Source: Ophiodon elongatus
Lineage: Eukaryota > Chordata > Actinopteri > Perciformes > Hexagrammidae
Length of the DNA: 64,000 nucleotides
Direction: 5' to 3'
Assembly: GCA_016806645.1 (NCBI GenBank)
Contig: JACSYO010001880.1
Location: 3,135,501 to 3,199,500, forward strand
Made by a program: the position numbers and the translations under genes
The notes under the pieces: model-generated
What the model was told of the DNA's origin: nothing
Seen by the model: the letters and a program-made list of their open reading frames with translations, nothing else
Databases searched by the model: none
Shown: in pieces, positions 13,741-25,500 of the stretch
Layout of the letters: every line of letters begins with the position of its first letter
Numbering within the stretch: the stretch's first letter is position 1

Positions 13741-14559
13741 TACAGTATATGCATCTTACATATTACATAGGCTACATCATAATTACAACACAAAGTGAAC
13801 ATAATTTGCAATATTGGTTGACCAAATTCCCCCATCGTGAAATGTAACTGTCTTTAAAAAATAAATATAACCCTAACCCTAACCATACCAAAGACCTTCC
13901 TGATCTTCTCTCCCCTCGGGACAAAGCCTGCCACAACACGACTTAACATTTATCTGTTCAAAGACACTTGAAATACACAGGTGCCATCCTCTCACGCTAT
14001 GGGTGACTCTCCCCCACAAGTTCCCTTTCCTAGAACATTCACCACATACATTTATAACTTCTATCATCCACAGCAAAGGATATGTTGACAGCAGGTTTAA
14101 TAGCCTTAATTCGACTTGTCACATCTACAGCATGAATGCTTTTGTACAGTATTTCTGGGAAGTTGTAATAAAATCATGTACAAATACACAAACACAGAAT
14201 CAGACAATGAGCTGACATAATCTAAAGGTCTGGATGGATAAAGATACACTGGCAACACATTTGGGACAATAGAATAGGAATGGTTTTGAATCTGAAATGT
14301 TTTTGCTTTTATAAAGATATATAGAACACACAGCTATTCTAGTGAGATGCTGTGACAGAACACATCAATGTAAGAAAGACACACTCACAACTCTATCTAT
14401 ATTTTAACTTTTAAAGATTAACATTTCAGCAAAGTGACTGCTTCAGGATTTTTTGTACAATATTTGTCTCATCTCAATTTTTAACACAATACATACAAAA
14501 CTTGCTTAGAATGAGTATGTATATATGCATTTGAGACAGGTCATGCTTCTATAGCAGCT

Positions 14560-15145
14560 CTGTCAGGGTGTTCATATAGACACAGCAGTGCTTTGAGTTA
14601 AACATGAACATCAGCATGCTATAATTGCAGTATTGCAGTATTGCAGTTTTTCACAGTATTAATTCTGTAATGCTGGTGTTTAAAAGATTTAATGTTTACC
14701 ATATTCACCATCTTAATTTAATGTGTTAGCTTGCTCAGATTGGCTAATTAGCACAAAATAAAAAAAACAGCTCGGGCTGTCATTAGTTTTGCAAGTGTTT
14801 GGTCATAAATCAAAGTATCAGACAAATAACAACTTTGGCCTGATCAGATGATCACCAAAATTATTATATTTGGGGCATGAATGTCCAAATTTCATTGCAA
14901 TCCATCCAATAGTTTGACATTTCACTCAAAACCACAAATATCAACCTAATGCGGGGATACAGGTAAAGTCAGAGGCATCAGATGTTGACATATTTAACTG
15001 GATAAATTAAAACGTCAGTAAGATTCCTCCACTAGGCAAAATTGCATGGCAATTCATCCAATAGTTGTTGAGCTATTTCTGTCTGGACCAAAATGGTTGA
15101 GCAAATAATGACCAACAGGCAATGTTATCCCTACAGCTATGTGTA
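14560..15145 (+). repeat. Old copy of a widespread teleost interspersed repeat
   Basis: The stretch contains phrases I associate with a common fish repeat: 'gcatgaatgtccaaatttca', 'caatccatccaatagttt', 'tcactcaaaaccacaaatat' and 'tgtctggaccaaaatggt'. The 'atccaatagtt' block occurs twice (near 14.90 and 15.06 kb). It is diverged and noncoding. The classification is from memory. Confidence 0.5.
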
Positions 15146-15999
15146 GGGATGACCAGTGTGGCTTAAAACCAGTAACAAAAAGATCAAGAAAAAAATCAAT
15201 TGGGTTTAGACCAACAAAGAAACAATTTAAACATTACGGAAACCGTCTGATGTCAAATTGTAGTTACAGCTCAACAGTAAGGAATCCAATGTGGGCTAAG
15301 ATCCCACCACGTGTAGGCAACCTTTGTAACCTTTTAATTTGGATAGTTTACCTCAAGATTAAAGCTTTGTGTTGCTTTGCAAGGTTTCTCAATCCAAACA
15401 AAAAATACGATAACCTGCCTCAGAATTGATGAAGTTGTGAACTGAATTTTTACTGATTTATCTAAATTTGTAGCACTAAAAGAAGAAGAGAATATTGTAA
15501 TACCTCCTTTTTCCTTGTTTGATCATTCAACTCATATGAATGATATGTATATAAAACCGTAAGTGCAAAAGAAATTAGATTTACTGATTTTGATCTGGTT
15601 TCTTTGTTGAAACAGAGCACAATCTATTTATGTTAGCAAACATCAGACTTTCCTGTTGGTACAGGAAAGCGTCAGTTTACAACCTCATTCCCCCTTCTCA
15701 CTCCCCAGTTTTTAAAGCAAAGGAACAATCTCACTGTGGGCCAGGATAACAACAGGACGAGTTTTGAAGAACTAATGAAGGGATTGTATCAGGAGTGAAA
15801 CGTATCAGCTCAGCAGTTTGGATGCAAGAATGTCTAAAATACAGTTTTGCAGATTACAGAGTAAGTCCATCATTATCTGATTTAAAACCACAAAAAATAA
15901 GCATAAGAAACCCAAACACTGTGATCTACGGCCACACCAGTTAAAACAAACACAGGGATCAGTGGAGACTCAGACACCACGAAAGAACTTCCCACTGGC
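15146..15999. other. Intergenic, no gene recognised
   Basis: An open frame at 15139-15429 has no recognisable domain and no splice context. I treat it as chance. Confidence 0.3.
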
Positions 16000-16056
16000 A
16001 CACACACAGACACACACACACACACACACAGACACACACACACACACACACACACA

Positions 16057-16136
<80 letters not shown>

Positions 16137-16143
16137 CACACAC
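15999..16143. repeat. (CA)n microsatellite
   Basis: About 140 bp of CA with a few GA interruptions. Open frames across it (His-Thr and Cys-Val runs) are artefacts. Confidence 0.95.
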
Positions 16144-17154
16144 AGACAGAAAGGTGTTGGTAAATCTATTCTGATTAAATTTTCCATTTAGTTCCATTTT
16201 GGTTTTCAAAGTTTTCTGAATTGAAAGAAATGTGTTCATTGTTGTTTTATTTTGTGTGCAACATTCTTGAAGTGTCAGTAAAATATGATAAAAACAGTAA
16301 AATATATAGGGTCACATGCTATTGCAGACTTTGGTTACTGGGTTGCAGCTTTGAGTAATATTGTCGTTACTCCGCCAAGTGCATCGTGGTCTTTCTTCCT
16401 GTTTAACAGTTTATGATTTAACGTTACGTGCAAATGTACGCAGATTGTAAAATGTCCATTAACAAATACGTAAAGGACGTTACTTGACGATACCTTTTAA
16501 CGGGATGGTCTGATTTAGTTACTACTGTAATTCAGGTCCTGTGTTTTGGGGCGCCAGTCATCGACCACTGTGTTCTCGATTGCATGGCAGGCCTATGTTA
16601 GCATGCATAAAGCTACACCATGTTATTTTATTTGTCATAAGAAAAATTATACAAGTAAAAAAAAAAATTTGTATCTCTGTTTGAAGGTAGAAGAGAATGT
16701 GTTGAATTGTGCTATCTCCGGGAAGTTCCACGTCTGTTTTAGTGAAACTTAACATAACTTAAGTGTCTTTTCCTAATTATACTTTGTACATTCCCAGGTC
16801 GTTATTGTGGGTGTGTGGTAGCTATATATCTATTTTAAAAGTTTTATGTTATGTTTTCTGAATATAGTGAGAGCCCACTTTTCTATATTGGTTTAGTTGT
16901 TTTTTTCTGTGAAATAATTTTGCTGTTAGAAACATCTACAAGCTGAAACAGTACAAGTTGTTGTAAGTATTGCACTCTTTTAACTTGAAATCTAACAAAT
17001 GTGGTCAACTATATAATTCAACCTATACGAAATCCTGAAGTAATTGTGTCCTGTTCGGGATCTAATTCCATGGTCTACAAATGCACTAAATGGTGGTAGT
17101 GGAAACACAACAAAATCAAATCAAACGTAATGCTACACAAATCTGTATTCATTT

Positions 17155-17600
17155 GTGTGCCTGTTTTATAATCTCCTCATATTTTGTGAAATAATGGATA
17201 ATTTCACTTCTGAGTCTCAAACAATTATAAACAAACAGCCAGGTATACCATTTATTCTTTTCAACATGGATGACAGATTACAAGCGGTACTGGCATTGTT
17301 GTCTATGCTAGCAGCTGTTGTGCAGTTAAACCTGCATTTTATAATGCTACTACTGCCTACATGCAAAAGAATCAAGCTGTTATTGGAACGACTAGCAAGC
17401 TGCGTGTCCAGCGGCGTTATCAGCCCTACGGAGCGGACGTCTGAAGTCCCGGTTTGCCACTTTGAGGAGGGTGATGGACACAAAACGGAGTACTTTACTT
17501 TTTGTTATTAATGCTAATTTTGTTCTGCACAACTATTGTGAAGTTCACAAAAGAAAGCACAAATGCTCTCCAGTACGACGGGGACTTCAGCCACCAGCAG
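17155..17600 (+). pseudogene. Decayed PIF/Harbinger-type transposase fragment (tentative)
   Basis: One frame reads a 118-residue hydrophobic segment from 17155. Another frame from about 17462 reads INANFVLHNYCEVHKRK, resembling the C-terminal VLHNxCEVH region of Harbinger transposases. The two parts are out of frame and the middle catalytic domain is missing, so this is a deleted, dead copy. A TA/TG simple repeat follows at 17617-17690. Confidence 0.42.
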
Positions 17601-17616
17601 AGCTACAAGTGCTATA

Positions 17617-17690
17617 TATACATGTATATATATACACATATATATATATATATATATGTGTATATATATGTATATATATGTATATATATA
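17617..17690. repeat. (TA/TATG)n simple repeat
   Basis: Alternating TATATG/TATATA tract immediately after the Harbinger-like scrap. Confidence 0.85.
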
Positions 17691-18431
17691 AATGCCGGTT
17701 TTAAATGGAAACATAGTAGTCTGGATGTAGCCTGAGAAGTTAAGGAGGGAATTGTCTCTTTGGTTAAAAGGCTGACAACTCAACTGAAACATGACCAGGG
17801 GCCCAAACACACACTGCTTTTTAAAAGGGGTCACAAGCAAAAGCGAAACCACTGGTTTAATGTTTAATAATACATTATATTTGCGAAGCTTATGTTTTCT
17901 ATGTAAAAACTAAAAAGTATAAACTGTTGTAAAAAAGGAAAATATTCAAGTTTAAGAAAAGTACCTAAAGATTGTACTTAACTTGAGTAAATACAGTTTC
18001 CAACAATACTCAAGTGTTTACTGAATTGTGTAGTAGAGGAAAAGCATTGTAGTATTTTATTGTATCATCTAAGGACCTCCTGGTCACTATCATCAGTATT
18101 TCCATTTTAATATTTAATCCTATTTATTTTAGTTTTCAACTGCCTCAACTAACAAACATGTTATTATTCTTGTATTTATGTACATATATATATACATACA
18201 TAGAATATTTCAAACTAAGTGGCATATCTTAGTCAGTATCATTACATGCTTGTGTAAGCTTCTTACTGTCTCGTTTTTTGGTTTTAGAGCAATAAAGAGA
18301 AAGGCCTGTGTGCTCAGCATACTTGCACAGCATGTAATTAACTATAACAGGGATCTTAACCCTACATACCTTTTTCTTTTTTAAAGTGTAAGGATATTTC
18401 TTCAAACACATAGCTCTGGGTTACTGGATGT

Positions 18432-18465
18432 GATTGGTTGTCACAGAAGGTTCCAGTGTATAAAT
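18432..18465 (+). promoter_or_regulatory. Promoter of the Asp/Ala-rich SCPP gene, inverted CCAAT plus TATA
   Basis: GATTGG begins at 18432 and TATAAA at 18459, exactly 27 bp apart as in the scpp5-like gene. A noncoding exon of about 60 bp follows and ends at a gtgaga donor at 18549. The coding exon follows the acceptor at 18731-18736. Confidence 0.65.
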
Positions 18466-18744
18466 GGGATCCATGTTTGAGATGAAGGAGATTACTTTGC
18501 ATCCCTGAGGAGACACATCTTCAGCTTCTCTCAGCACCAGGAAAAAAAGTGAGATGGACTTTTCAAATGGAAACAATTTTACACCATGTTAGAAACATAT
18601 TACTGCTGATATGATAGGTCTTGAAGCCAATTATCTTCACTTATTTTAATTTCAAAAAATGGTTCTCTTATTTAGCAAAGGAAATGAAGAATGAAGATCA
18701 TTGTTGTATGTAACTTGATGTGTTTTTTTTTTCTAGGAACATTC

Positions 18745-20633
18745 ATGATGAAGCTATTGGTGTTCATGGTTTGCCTGCTGGTCACTGCCTTGGCTGCTCC
18801 TGTAAGTCTTTCCTAAACATGATTTAAATGTGTCATTTAGTCTGCCAACTGATCCCTTTTCAAGCTTTTAAACACTGTTTTGCTTTAGAGAAAACTGCAT
18901 AAAGTCATTGTTGCGTTCTCTTTTCTCTTGCTTGCTTTGCAGGTTGCGGAGAGTGACAGCAATGAAGAAAAAGTAAGACTTTTGCTTTTCTGTGAGGTTT
19001 CTGTGTGTCTGTCTGCCCTGGCATGTGATACCATGTTTTAGTCATGTCATCAGGTGTATGGTATGGTAGATGTCTGACAGAGATGGGATAATTGGCTTAA
19101 TTGCAGCGCATGTCTAGAGATGTCTGGTATTTCCTCAGCAAGTTGCAGCACACGCTAATGCGGCCCTGAGGTGGATGGAGATGTACAGGTTGTACCAGCA
19201 GCAGGTAGCAGGGGTTCATTGTAGTTTCACAAAAAGAAAAAAAGAAATAAAATTATTTCAGATAGTTTGGCATAAGTCATTAATTAAAATCATTAATCTG
19301 TATTTTTTCAGGGAGTAGTTGGAAACCCCTTCCTGCCTTCTGCTGATGCTCCTGTAAGTTAATATATTGTTAGACTCCAACATGACTTTAGTTTTAGATT
19401 TTAATTGAAAACTTGAACTAAACATAAACTAAAGTCTGGCACTATTACTGAAGTTTGGGTGTAACTTATGAATTAATTATTGATTCGTCTACGTTTATCC
19501 AGCTGCGGCTGCAGTGGTAAACTCACATACAGCACTGCGACATCTAATCCGTCACAATTCAATATGCTGTTTGAGTTAAACGTGTTATGTTTATGCAGGT
19601 GGATGCTACACCAGCCCAGTCTGCTGATGTCCCCCCTCCTGCTGCCCAAGCTGTTGAAGACGCATCAGAGGAGGAGACAGAGGTGAGCAGACATACCGAT
19701 ATATGCCAAAACAAACCATCATTTCGTGTATTATTTATACCTGTGCTTTTTTTTCTCCTTTTTATTACATGATCTGCCCTGTAAAAAGAGAGGTGTCAGA
19801 TATGCTCTGTTGGCCAGTTGAATTTTTTTTTTTGACATGAGACATTTTCAAGACATGAGGAGAATCTTTTGCATTTCAACCACTTGAGTGTTTATCTTTT
19901 ATGCTTGGGAAAACATAATACTGACTGTGGCATCTTTCTTCAGACCATCTCTGCTTGGTAAAATGTCCACATCTTCCCAACTCGACGCCACCAGTTTGTG
20001 AATGCGTTTCAACTCTAAAGTCAGTTTCTGTCTATCTCCTCGTGACAGGAGGACATCCCTGCCCCCAAAGATGCAGCACCTGGTGCTCCTGCCGTCCCCC
20101 TGAACTCTGATGAGGTAGAAGAGGCCGAGGAGGCCGAGGAGGCCGAGGAGGTCGAGGAAGCTGAGGCTGAACCAGCTGTGGTGGAAGAAGCACCGGCAGA
20201 CCCAGCAGCAGCCGTCGAGCCGGTTGACGTCCCAGTAGATGCTGCTGCTGTGGACGTGCCTCATGTTGATGTGGTTCCCGTTGACATTGTCCCCGCAGCC
20301 CCTGAGGTGGCTGTCGATGCCGGTGCTGTTGATGCCGGTGCTGCTGATGCCCCTGCTGATGATGCCGGTGCTGTTGATGCCGGTGCTGCTGATGCCCCTG
20401 CTGATGATGCCGGTGCTGTTGATGCCGGTGCTGATGATGCCGGTGCTGCTGATGCCCCTGCTGCTGATGCCCCTGCTATTGATGCCGGTGCTGCTGATGC
20501 CGGTGCTGCTGATGCCCCTGCTGCTGATGCCCCTGCTATTGATGCCGGTGCTGCTGATGCCGGTGCTGCTGATGCCCCACTGGCAGCTGAAGTTGACACA
20601 ACTGGAGTGGCAGCAGATCCTGCGGCAGTGTAG
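18745..20633 (+). CDS. Acidic Asp/Ala/Glu-rich SCPP-family secreted protein
   Basis: Six phase-0 coding exons: 18745-18801, 18943-18972, 19139-19204, 19312-19353, 19599-19682 and 20049-20633, giving 287 residues. Two ATGs lie in tandem (18745 and 18748) and either could start. Residues 1-19 are a signal peptide (MMKLLVFMVCLLVTALAAP). Exon 2 is VAESDSNEEK with a Ser-x-Glu site. Exon 3 encodes QVAAHANAALRWMEMYRLYQ plus two Gln. Exon 5 ends SEEETE. The last exon carries a Glu-rich run (EVEEAEEAEEAEEVEEAEAE) and then about 85 residues of Asp-Ala-Gly/Pro repeats. It is highly acidic overall, so calcium binding outside the cell is likely. The zebrafish fa93e10-type and scpp1-type acidic genes are candidates for identity, but I cannot decide. 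Polyadenylation signals lie at 20837 (ATTAAA) and 21173 (AATAAA). Confidence 0.72.
20316..20574 (+). repeat. Coding minisatellite for Asp-Ala-rich repeats
   Basis: GATGCC-GGTGCT-type 15-bp blocks recur about 17 times in frame, including two near-identical 60-bp copies at about 20453-20572. They encode DAGAA and DAPA units. Confidence 0.85.
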
Positions 20634-22578
20634 TGATCTCCCTCTTATCACCAGCCTCCTCCATTATCGGTTACAGCAATAGCTGGAAACAGCTATTGCA
20701 ACTCGATGTGTATGCAGCGCAAAAGTATGAGAAAGCTGTGGCATATTGATTACAGAATGAGGAAGAACAAGTAAAGTGTGTTTTTAGTTCAGAATTGGAA
20801 CTAAAATATTTTGTTGTGTTCTGTTTTCTGTCTTTAATTAAAATGCTTTTTACATTTCTGTACTTGAAAATCAGCTGTGATCGATTAGTCACACATGATA
20901 AAAATATGTATCTTTCAGGACTTCAGGAACCTCGTAACTAAACGCCTTTTCTACAGCAAAACCTTTGACTGGCCACAGTAGGAAAATAACATGCATTACT
21001 AATAACATTAACTGTTCTATTCAAGTGTCCCAGAAAGCCATGACAGAGTGCCAGCATAATACCAGGACCCTAAAACTGAAGCATCTAAATGGAATTCAGC
21101 CATCATGAATTTTATTATTTACACCTGTGCTTTTCCATACATCAAAATGTCTTCTGTGAAAAAGACCTATCAAATAAAAGCAAAGATGCCATAAAAACAT
21201 GGTATCTAAAACATACAGTAGCTTGTGACTAGTCCATTATTTTACCTTTCCTTTCACTCAGCTGCCACCATCAACAAAAAAACGTATATAATGCCATCTT
21301 AATTTATAATTATCTGTCTTTCAGATATGTTCCTCGGTTAATATAAAAGTAGTGAGTCGCATTGTGATAAAACTGCAAACATTAGCCAACAGGGAGTGCT
21401 ACTGAACCATAGGAAGTCTATTGTACTGAGGAGAGGAGGATTTGTGGTTAGGATGCAGCACTCAACACTAATGGAGGTTCAGATTTAATTTCACTCTCAT
21501 GATTCTTATTCATGTAAAAGGAACCAGAGCCACCTGATCTGAAGTCTGTAAAGCCCGGCACAATCTAATAGGATCAGAGCAGGATATGGCTGAGGGTGCT
21601 GACTGAGCAGGAGATGCGGGTGTGTGTGTGTGCAAGCAAACTAAATCCTCTGCCGTTCCACAAATAGTCAGGAAAGTGATAACTTGTCACAGATAGAAAA
21701 TAAAAGTAAGCAGAAAAGTTTTTTTTACTGTTCTGGATCTTTGCTAACAGGTTAACTGAAGGTTTTCCAAACTTCGCTTCAACAAATCTCATCTCCCACT
21801 TGAGTGGACAAATAAGGAGGACGAATCCTCTCCTGTTCTCAGCCAACTCTAATCCACAAATCCTTATCAGGGTCACTGAGACTCTATGACATAGTTAGTT
21901 AGACTCAATGCTTATAGGTGACACTTGCCTAGCTGCATTTTGATATTATTCTAAAAATAAACTAATGATTAATACAATAAATCTGCTGTGAGTGGCCAGT
22001 TACCAATCCTTTAAAAAACTACAAGAGGAGAAAAGGAAAATGGACTTTACATTACATTAACAAGGGAAAAAGGTAAGTTGAATTAAACTGAGTCATCACT
22101 AGATTTTGGGAAATATTTCTGTTTCTGTTTGTACGACCACATTAAATGTGTCAAGTTTTTCTCTTTTCATAAACAAGTTTTTAGATTAATTGTCTTATCT
22201 ATAAAATGCCATAAAAATAGTCAAAAGTTATTAGAGACCAAGGTGACTTCCTAAATGTATTGTTCTATCCAAGCAACAGTATGAAACTCATAGATAATCA
22301 GTTTCCTGTCATAAACAATAAAAACGATTCCCCTTTTGACATTTTTGCTTTGTAATTACTTAAACGATAAATTATTTACCAAAGTTGCTGCTGCCAATTT
22401 TTTTGTCAATTGAATAATCGAATAATGAACTCATAGCTGTACGTAATTTGAGGGTCTATTGTGCTTATGCTGACACAGACTAATTTAGTATGAAAGATAA
22501 TTTAATCTCTTGTCATGTCATCCGTACACAAAATCTCCCTTTGGGATTTATTTTTCCAGGGTGAACAGATCCGCAGCC
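20634..22578. other. 3' UTR and intergenic spacer before the CNG channel gene
   Basis: Apart from the polyadenylation signals of the preceding gene, no exon or element is recognised. The promoter and any noncoding first exon of the channel gene must lie here but are not identifiable by eye. Confidence 0.4.
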
Positions 22579-25500
22579 ATGACAACTTCAACCCCCCTTC
22601 ATTACCTCACTGTGCCACCACACACTGTATTACAACTCTCCACAGACAGCGAAGAGTCAGGCGAGGATGACCTGTAAGCAAAGACACATTTAAAACTATT
22701 CAGACAAAAAGCTTCTATTGATATAATAAAGAAGTGAGACAGTTAATTAAAATCATGTGTAACGTGCTGTGTTTTTCCAGAAGTGCGTCTGAATCAAATC
22801 CTCATCGCCTGCTCAACATGAATAACAGCAATAACAATGAAGAGTAAGTGTGAATATGGAGTCACCAAGAGATGAGTGAAGCCCTTGTTAAACTGTTTCT
22901 CTTTGATGTAAATTAAAAGTAATTTCAGAAAGGCCAATTAAATGTGTTAATTAATCATTTTCCAGGGAGAACAAGAAAAAAAGGAGAAAGGAGAAAAAAG
23001 AGAAGAAAGAGAAGAAAGCGTAATTGTGTTATATTACAAACCTTTAAGGTTTCTTTAAAAAAACAGTATGCTCTAATGTATTGATGTGTGTTACAGAAAG
23101 AAGGAGATGGAGAAGAAGGAAAAGGAAGAAAAGGAGGCAAAGGAAAAAGAAGAGAGGGAAAAGGAGAAGGAAAAGGAAAAGGAAAAGGAAAAAGAGAAAG
23201 AAAAGCAAAAGGAAAAGGACAAAGACAAGTCAGTGCATCATTCAGATTGACTTCCTCAGGGCAACTTTTTCACTTTCATATATTTATTGTATACTTTCTA
23301 TCTCTCTTTCTATAGGCCCAAAGAGTTATTTGTCATTAATCCTGCTGGGAATTTGTATTACAACTGGTTGTTCATCATCACACTACCAGTCATGTACAAC
23401 TGGACCATGATCATAGCCAGGTGATTTCTATGAATCAGTGATTCTTTTTAAACACTGCAATTTCCCTGCAGGTCAAAGAGTCACACGATTCAATTCAAGT
23501 CAATTCAATTTATATTTCAATTCAGCTCCATTAAGTGTTATATGTGTCATATACTCAAGCCGTTACATATCATTGCAATTTTAGCACTGACTCTCTGCAG
23601 AGAAATAGCCTTGTTCTTTCAAAAGCTGGAGGAAAGTTCTTTGATTTAATGTGAATACACTGGTGCTAAACATTTCTAATTTACAAAACACACTCACCGC
23701 TGATGTTTTCTTCTCCTGAAATCAGGGCTTGCTTTGAGGAGCTGCAGCATACCTACATCATATACTGGGTTGTTCTGGACTACACCTCAGACATAATATA
23801 TCTGGCTGATATGTTCTTCAGGACCAGAACAGGTGAACAGCTGACCCGAGGCTCTATTATTCCTTAGAAGCATAATTAAGAACAGAATCCAAGGTCTAAA
23901 GCTCAGCTATCAATAATACGAAGCTTCAGCAGTCTGAGTTGAACAAATGTGGGTATAGAAAATAGCCTCTTTGTGTTATTGTCCCACTGCAGCTCCACAA
24001 GGAAAGACTGTCAGGGGAAACACAAGAAAGACCTTTTAACTAGAAAGATATCCAATTAATTTGACTAATTTGGACTGCTGAAGTCTCATATTAGCTTCTG
24101 CTGAACTTGAAAATGCATTTTTGCACATACAGTAACAACATTTGTAATTTTTTTCAGCCCCATCGCTTACACTGTAATTGCATTAGGAAGCGATTTAGTT
24201 ACAATAAGTACGAACAGAAACATTGATTACAGCGACCGAGAACTGTTTCATTAGGAAGGACCGCACCAATTATTTCACTTCATTTCAATGTACATATGGG
24301 CATGTGAGTGTTGAATTAAGGTAGTGTGAACTAAGCCTTTAATTTAAACAAATCAGATAAAAAATATTTATCCTTTTTGGACATAATGGGCCATTGTTTC
24401 ACAAATCTGACTCACAATAGATTTGATTCTTTTGGGACACTGATCAACAGAAAAACACTCATTACAATATGAGAAACATTCTTTACAAAGTGATCTAAAT
24501 TATGTGCACATTTATAACAATGAATTGCATGAATATTGACGTTCCTTTTTATATGAAAGGCCTAGATCATCACAGATGCAGTCAACTGTTTTTAAAAGTG
24601 GCCTGCTAATATTAATTTCCATAACGATCATCTGTGTATAATCAAGTGGAGATTTTTGAAATAACAGGGAATACTTTTGATTTGACTTCAAACCTGTCTC
24701 TCTGATTTTTACTTTCACTCATGAAGAAAAAAACTTGAACATATTGTGTCTTTAAACCTTCTGCCTCTTTGAATGCAGGTTACCTTGAGCAAGGCCTGCT
24801 GGTGAAAGATAAGAAACTGCTACTTGATCGCTACATCAGCACCTTGCAGTTTCGTCTGGATTTTATCTCCATGCTGCCCACTGACTTCCTCTATTTCTTC
24901 CTCGGCCTCAACTACCCAGAGATCCGCATCAACAAGCTGCTGAGAATCGGCCGCCTGATGGAGTTTTTCACGAGGACAGAAACTAAAACCAACTACCCCA
25001 ACATCTTCCGCATCGGAAACTTGATCATGTACATCCTCATTATCATCCACTGGAACGCTTGCTTCTACTTCTCTTTCTCCAAATTCATTGGTTTTGGTGC
25101 TGATGACTGGGTTTACCCGGCTCTGGATGATCCTGATGCGCCTGCATTTGGGGAGTTTGGTAGGAAGTATTCTTTCAGCCTCTACTGGTCCACAATGACC
25201 CTAACTACCATCGGGGAAATGCCACCACCAGCCCTGGACTCAGAATTTATCTTCCATGTGGTTGACTTTTTAGTGGGAGTCTTGATCTTTGCCACCATTG
25301 TAGGAAACATTGCCACCATGATCTCCAATATGAATGCTGCCCAAGCTCAGTTTCAGTCTAGAATTGACAACATCAAGCAGTACATGCAGGTAGACCTCTT
25401 TTTTCCACTCAAATAATTGAAACAAAAATTATTAAAACAATCTGTTCTTTGATTATGTGTTGAAAGTTTGTGTTTTCCTTTTGTTCACAGGTCCGAAAGG

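Noticed and set aside
13868..13884. Telomere-like TAACCCTAACCCTAACC
   Set aside because: Under three units, and so likely chance or a microsatellite seed, not an interstitial telomere.
15882..16239. Open frames of Cys-Val or His-Thr runs
   Set aside because: Pure products of the CA microsatellite.
19899..20651. 250-residue minus-strand frame and a second + frame over the acidic SCPP exon
   Set aside because: Stop-free only because the 15-bp coding repeat is open in several frames. The phase-0 exon chain with signal peptide fixes the true frame.
23081..23410. Arg/Lys-rich frame overlapping the CNG channel
   Set aside because: Out-of-frame reading of the Lys/Glu-rich N-terminal exon.
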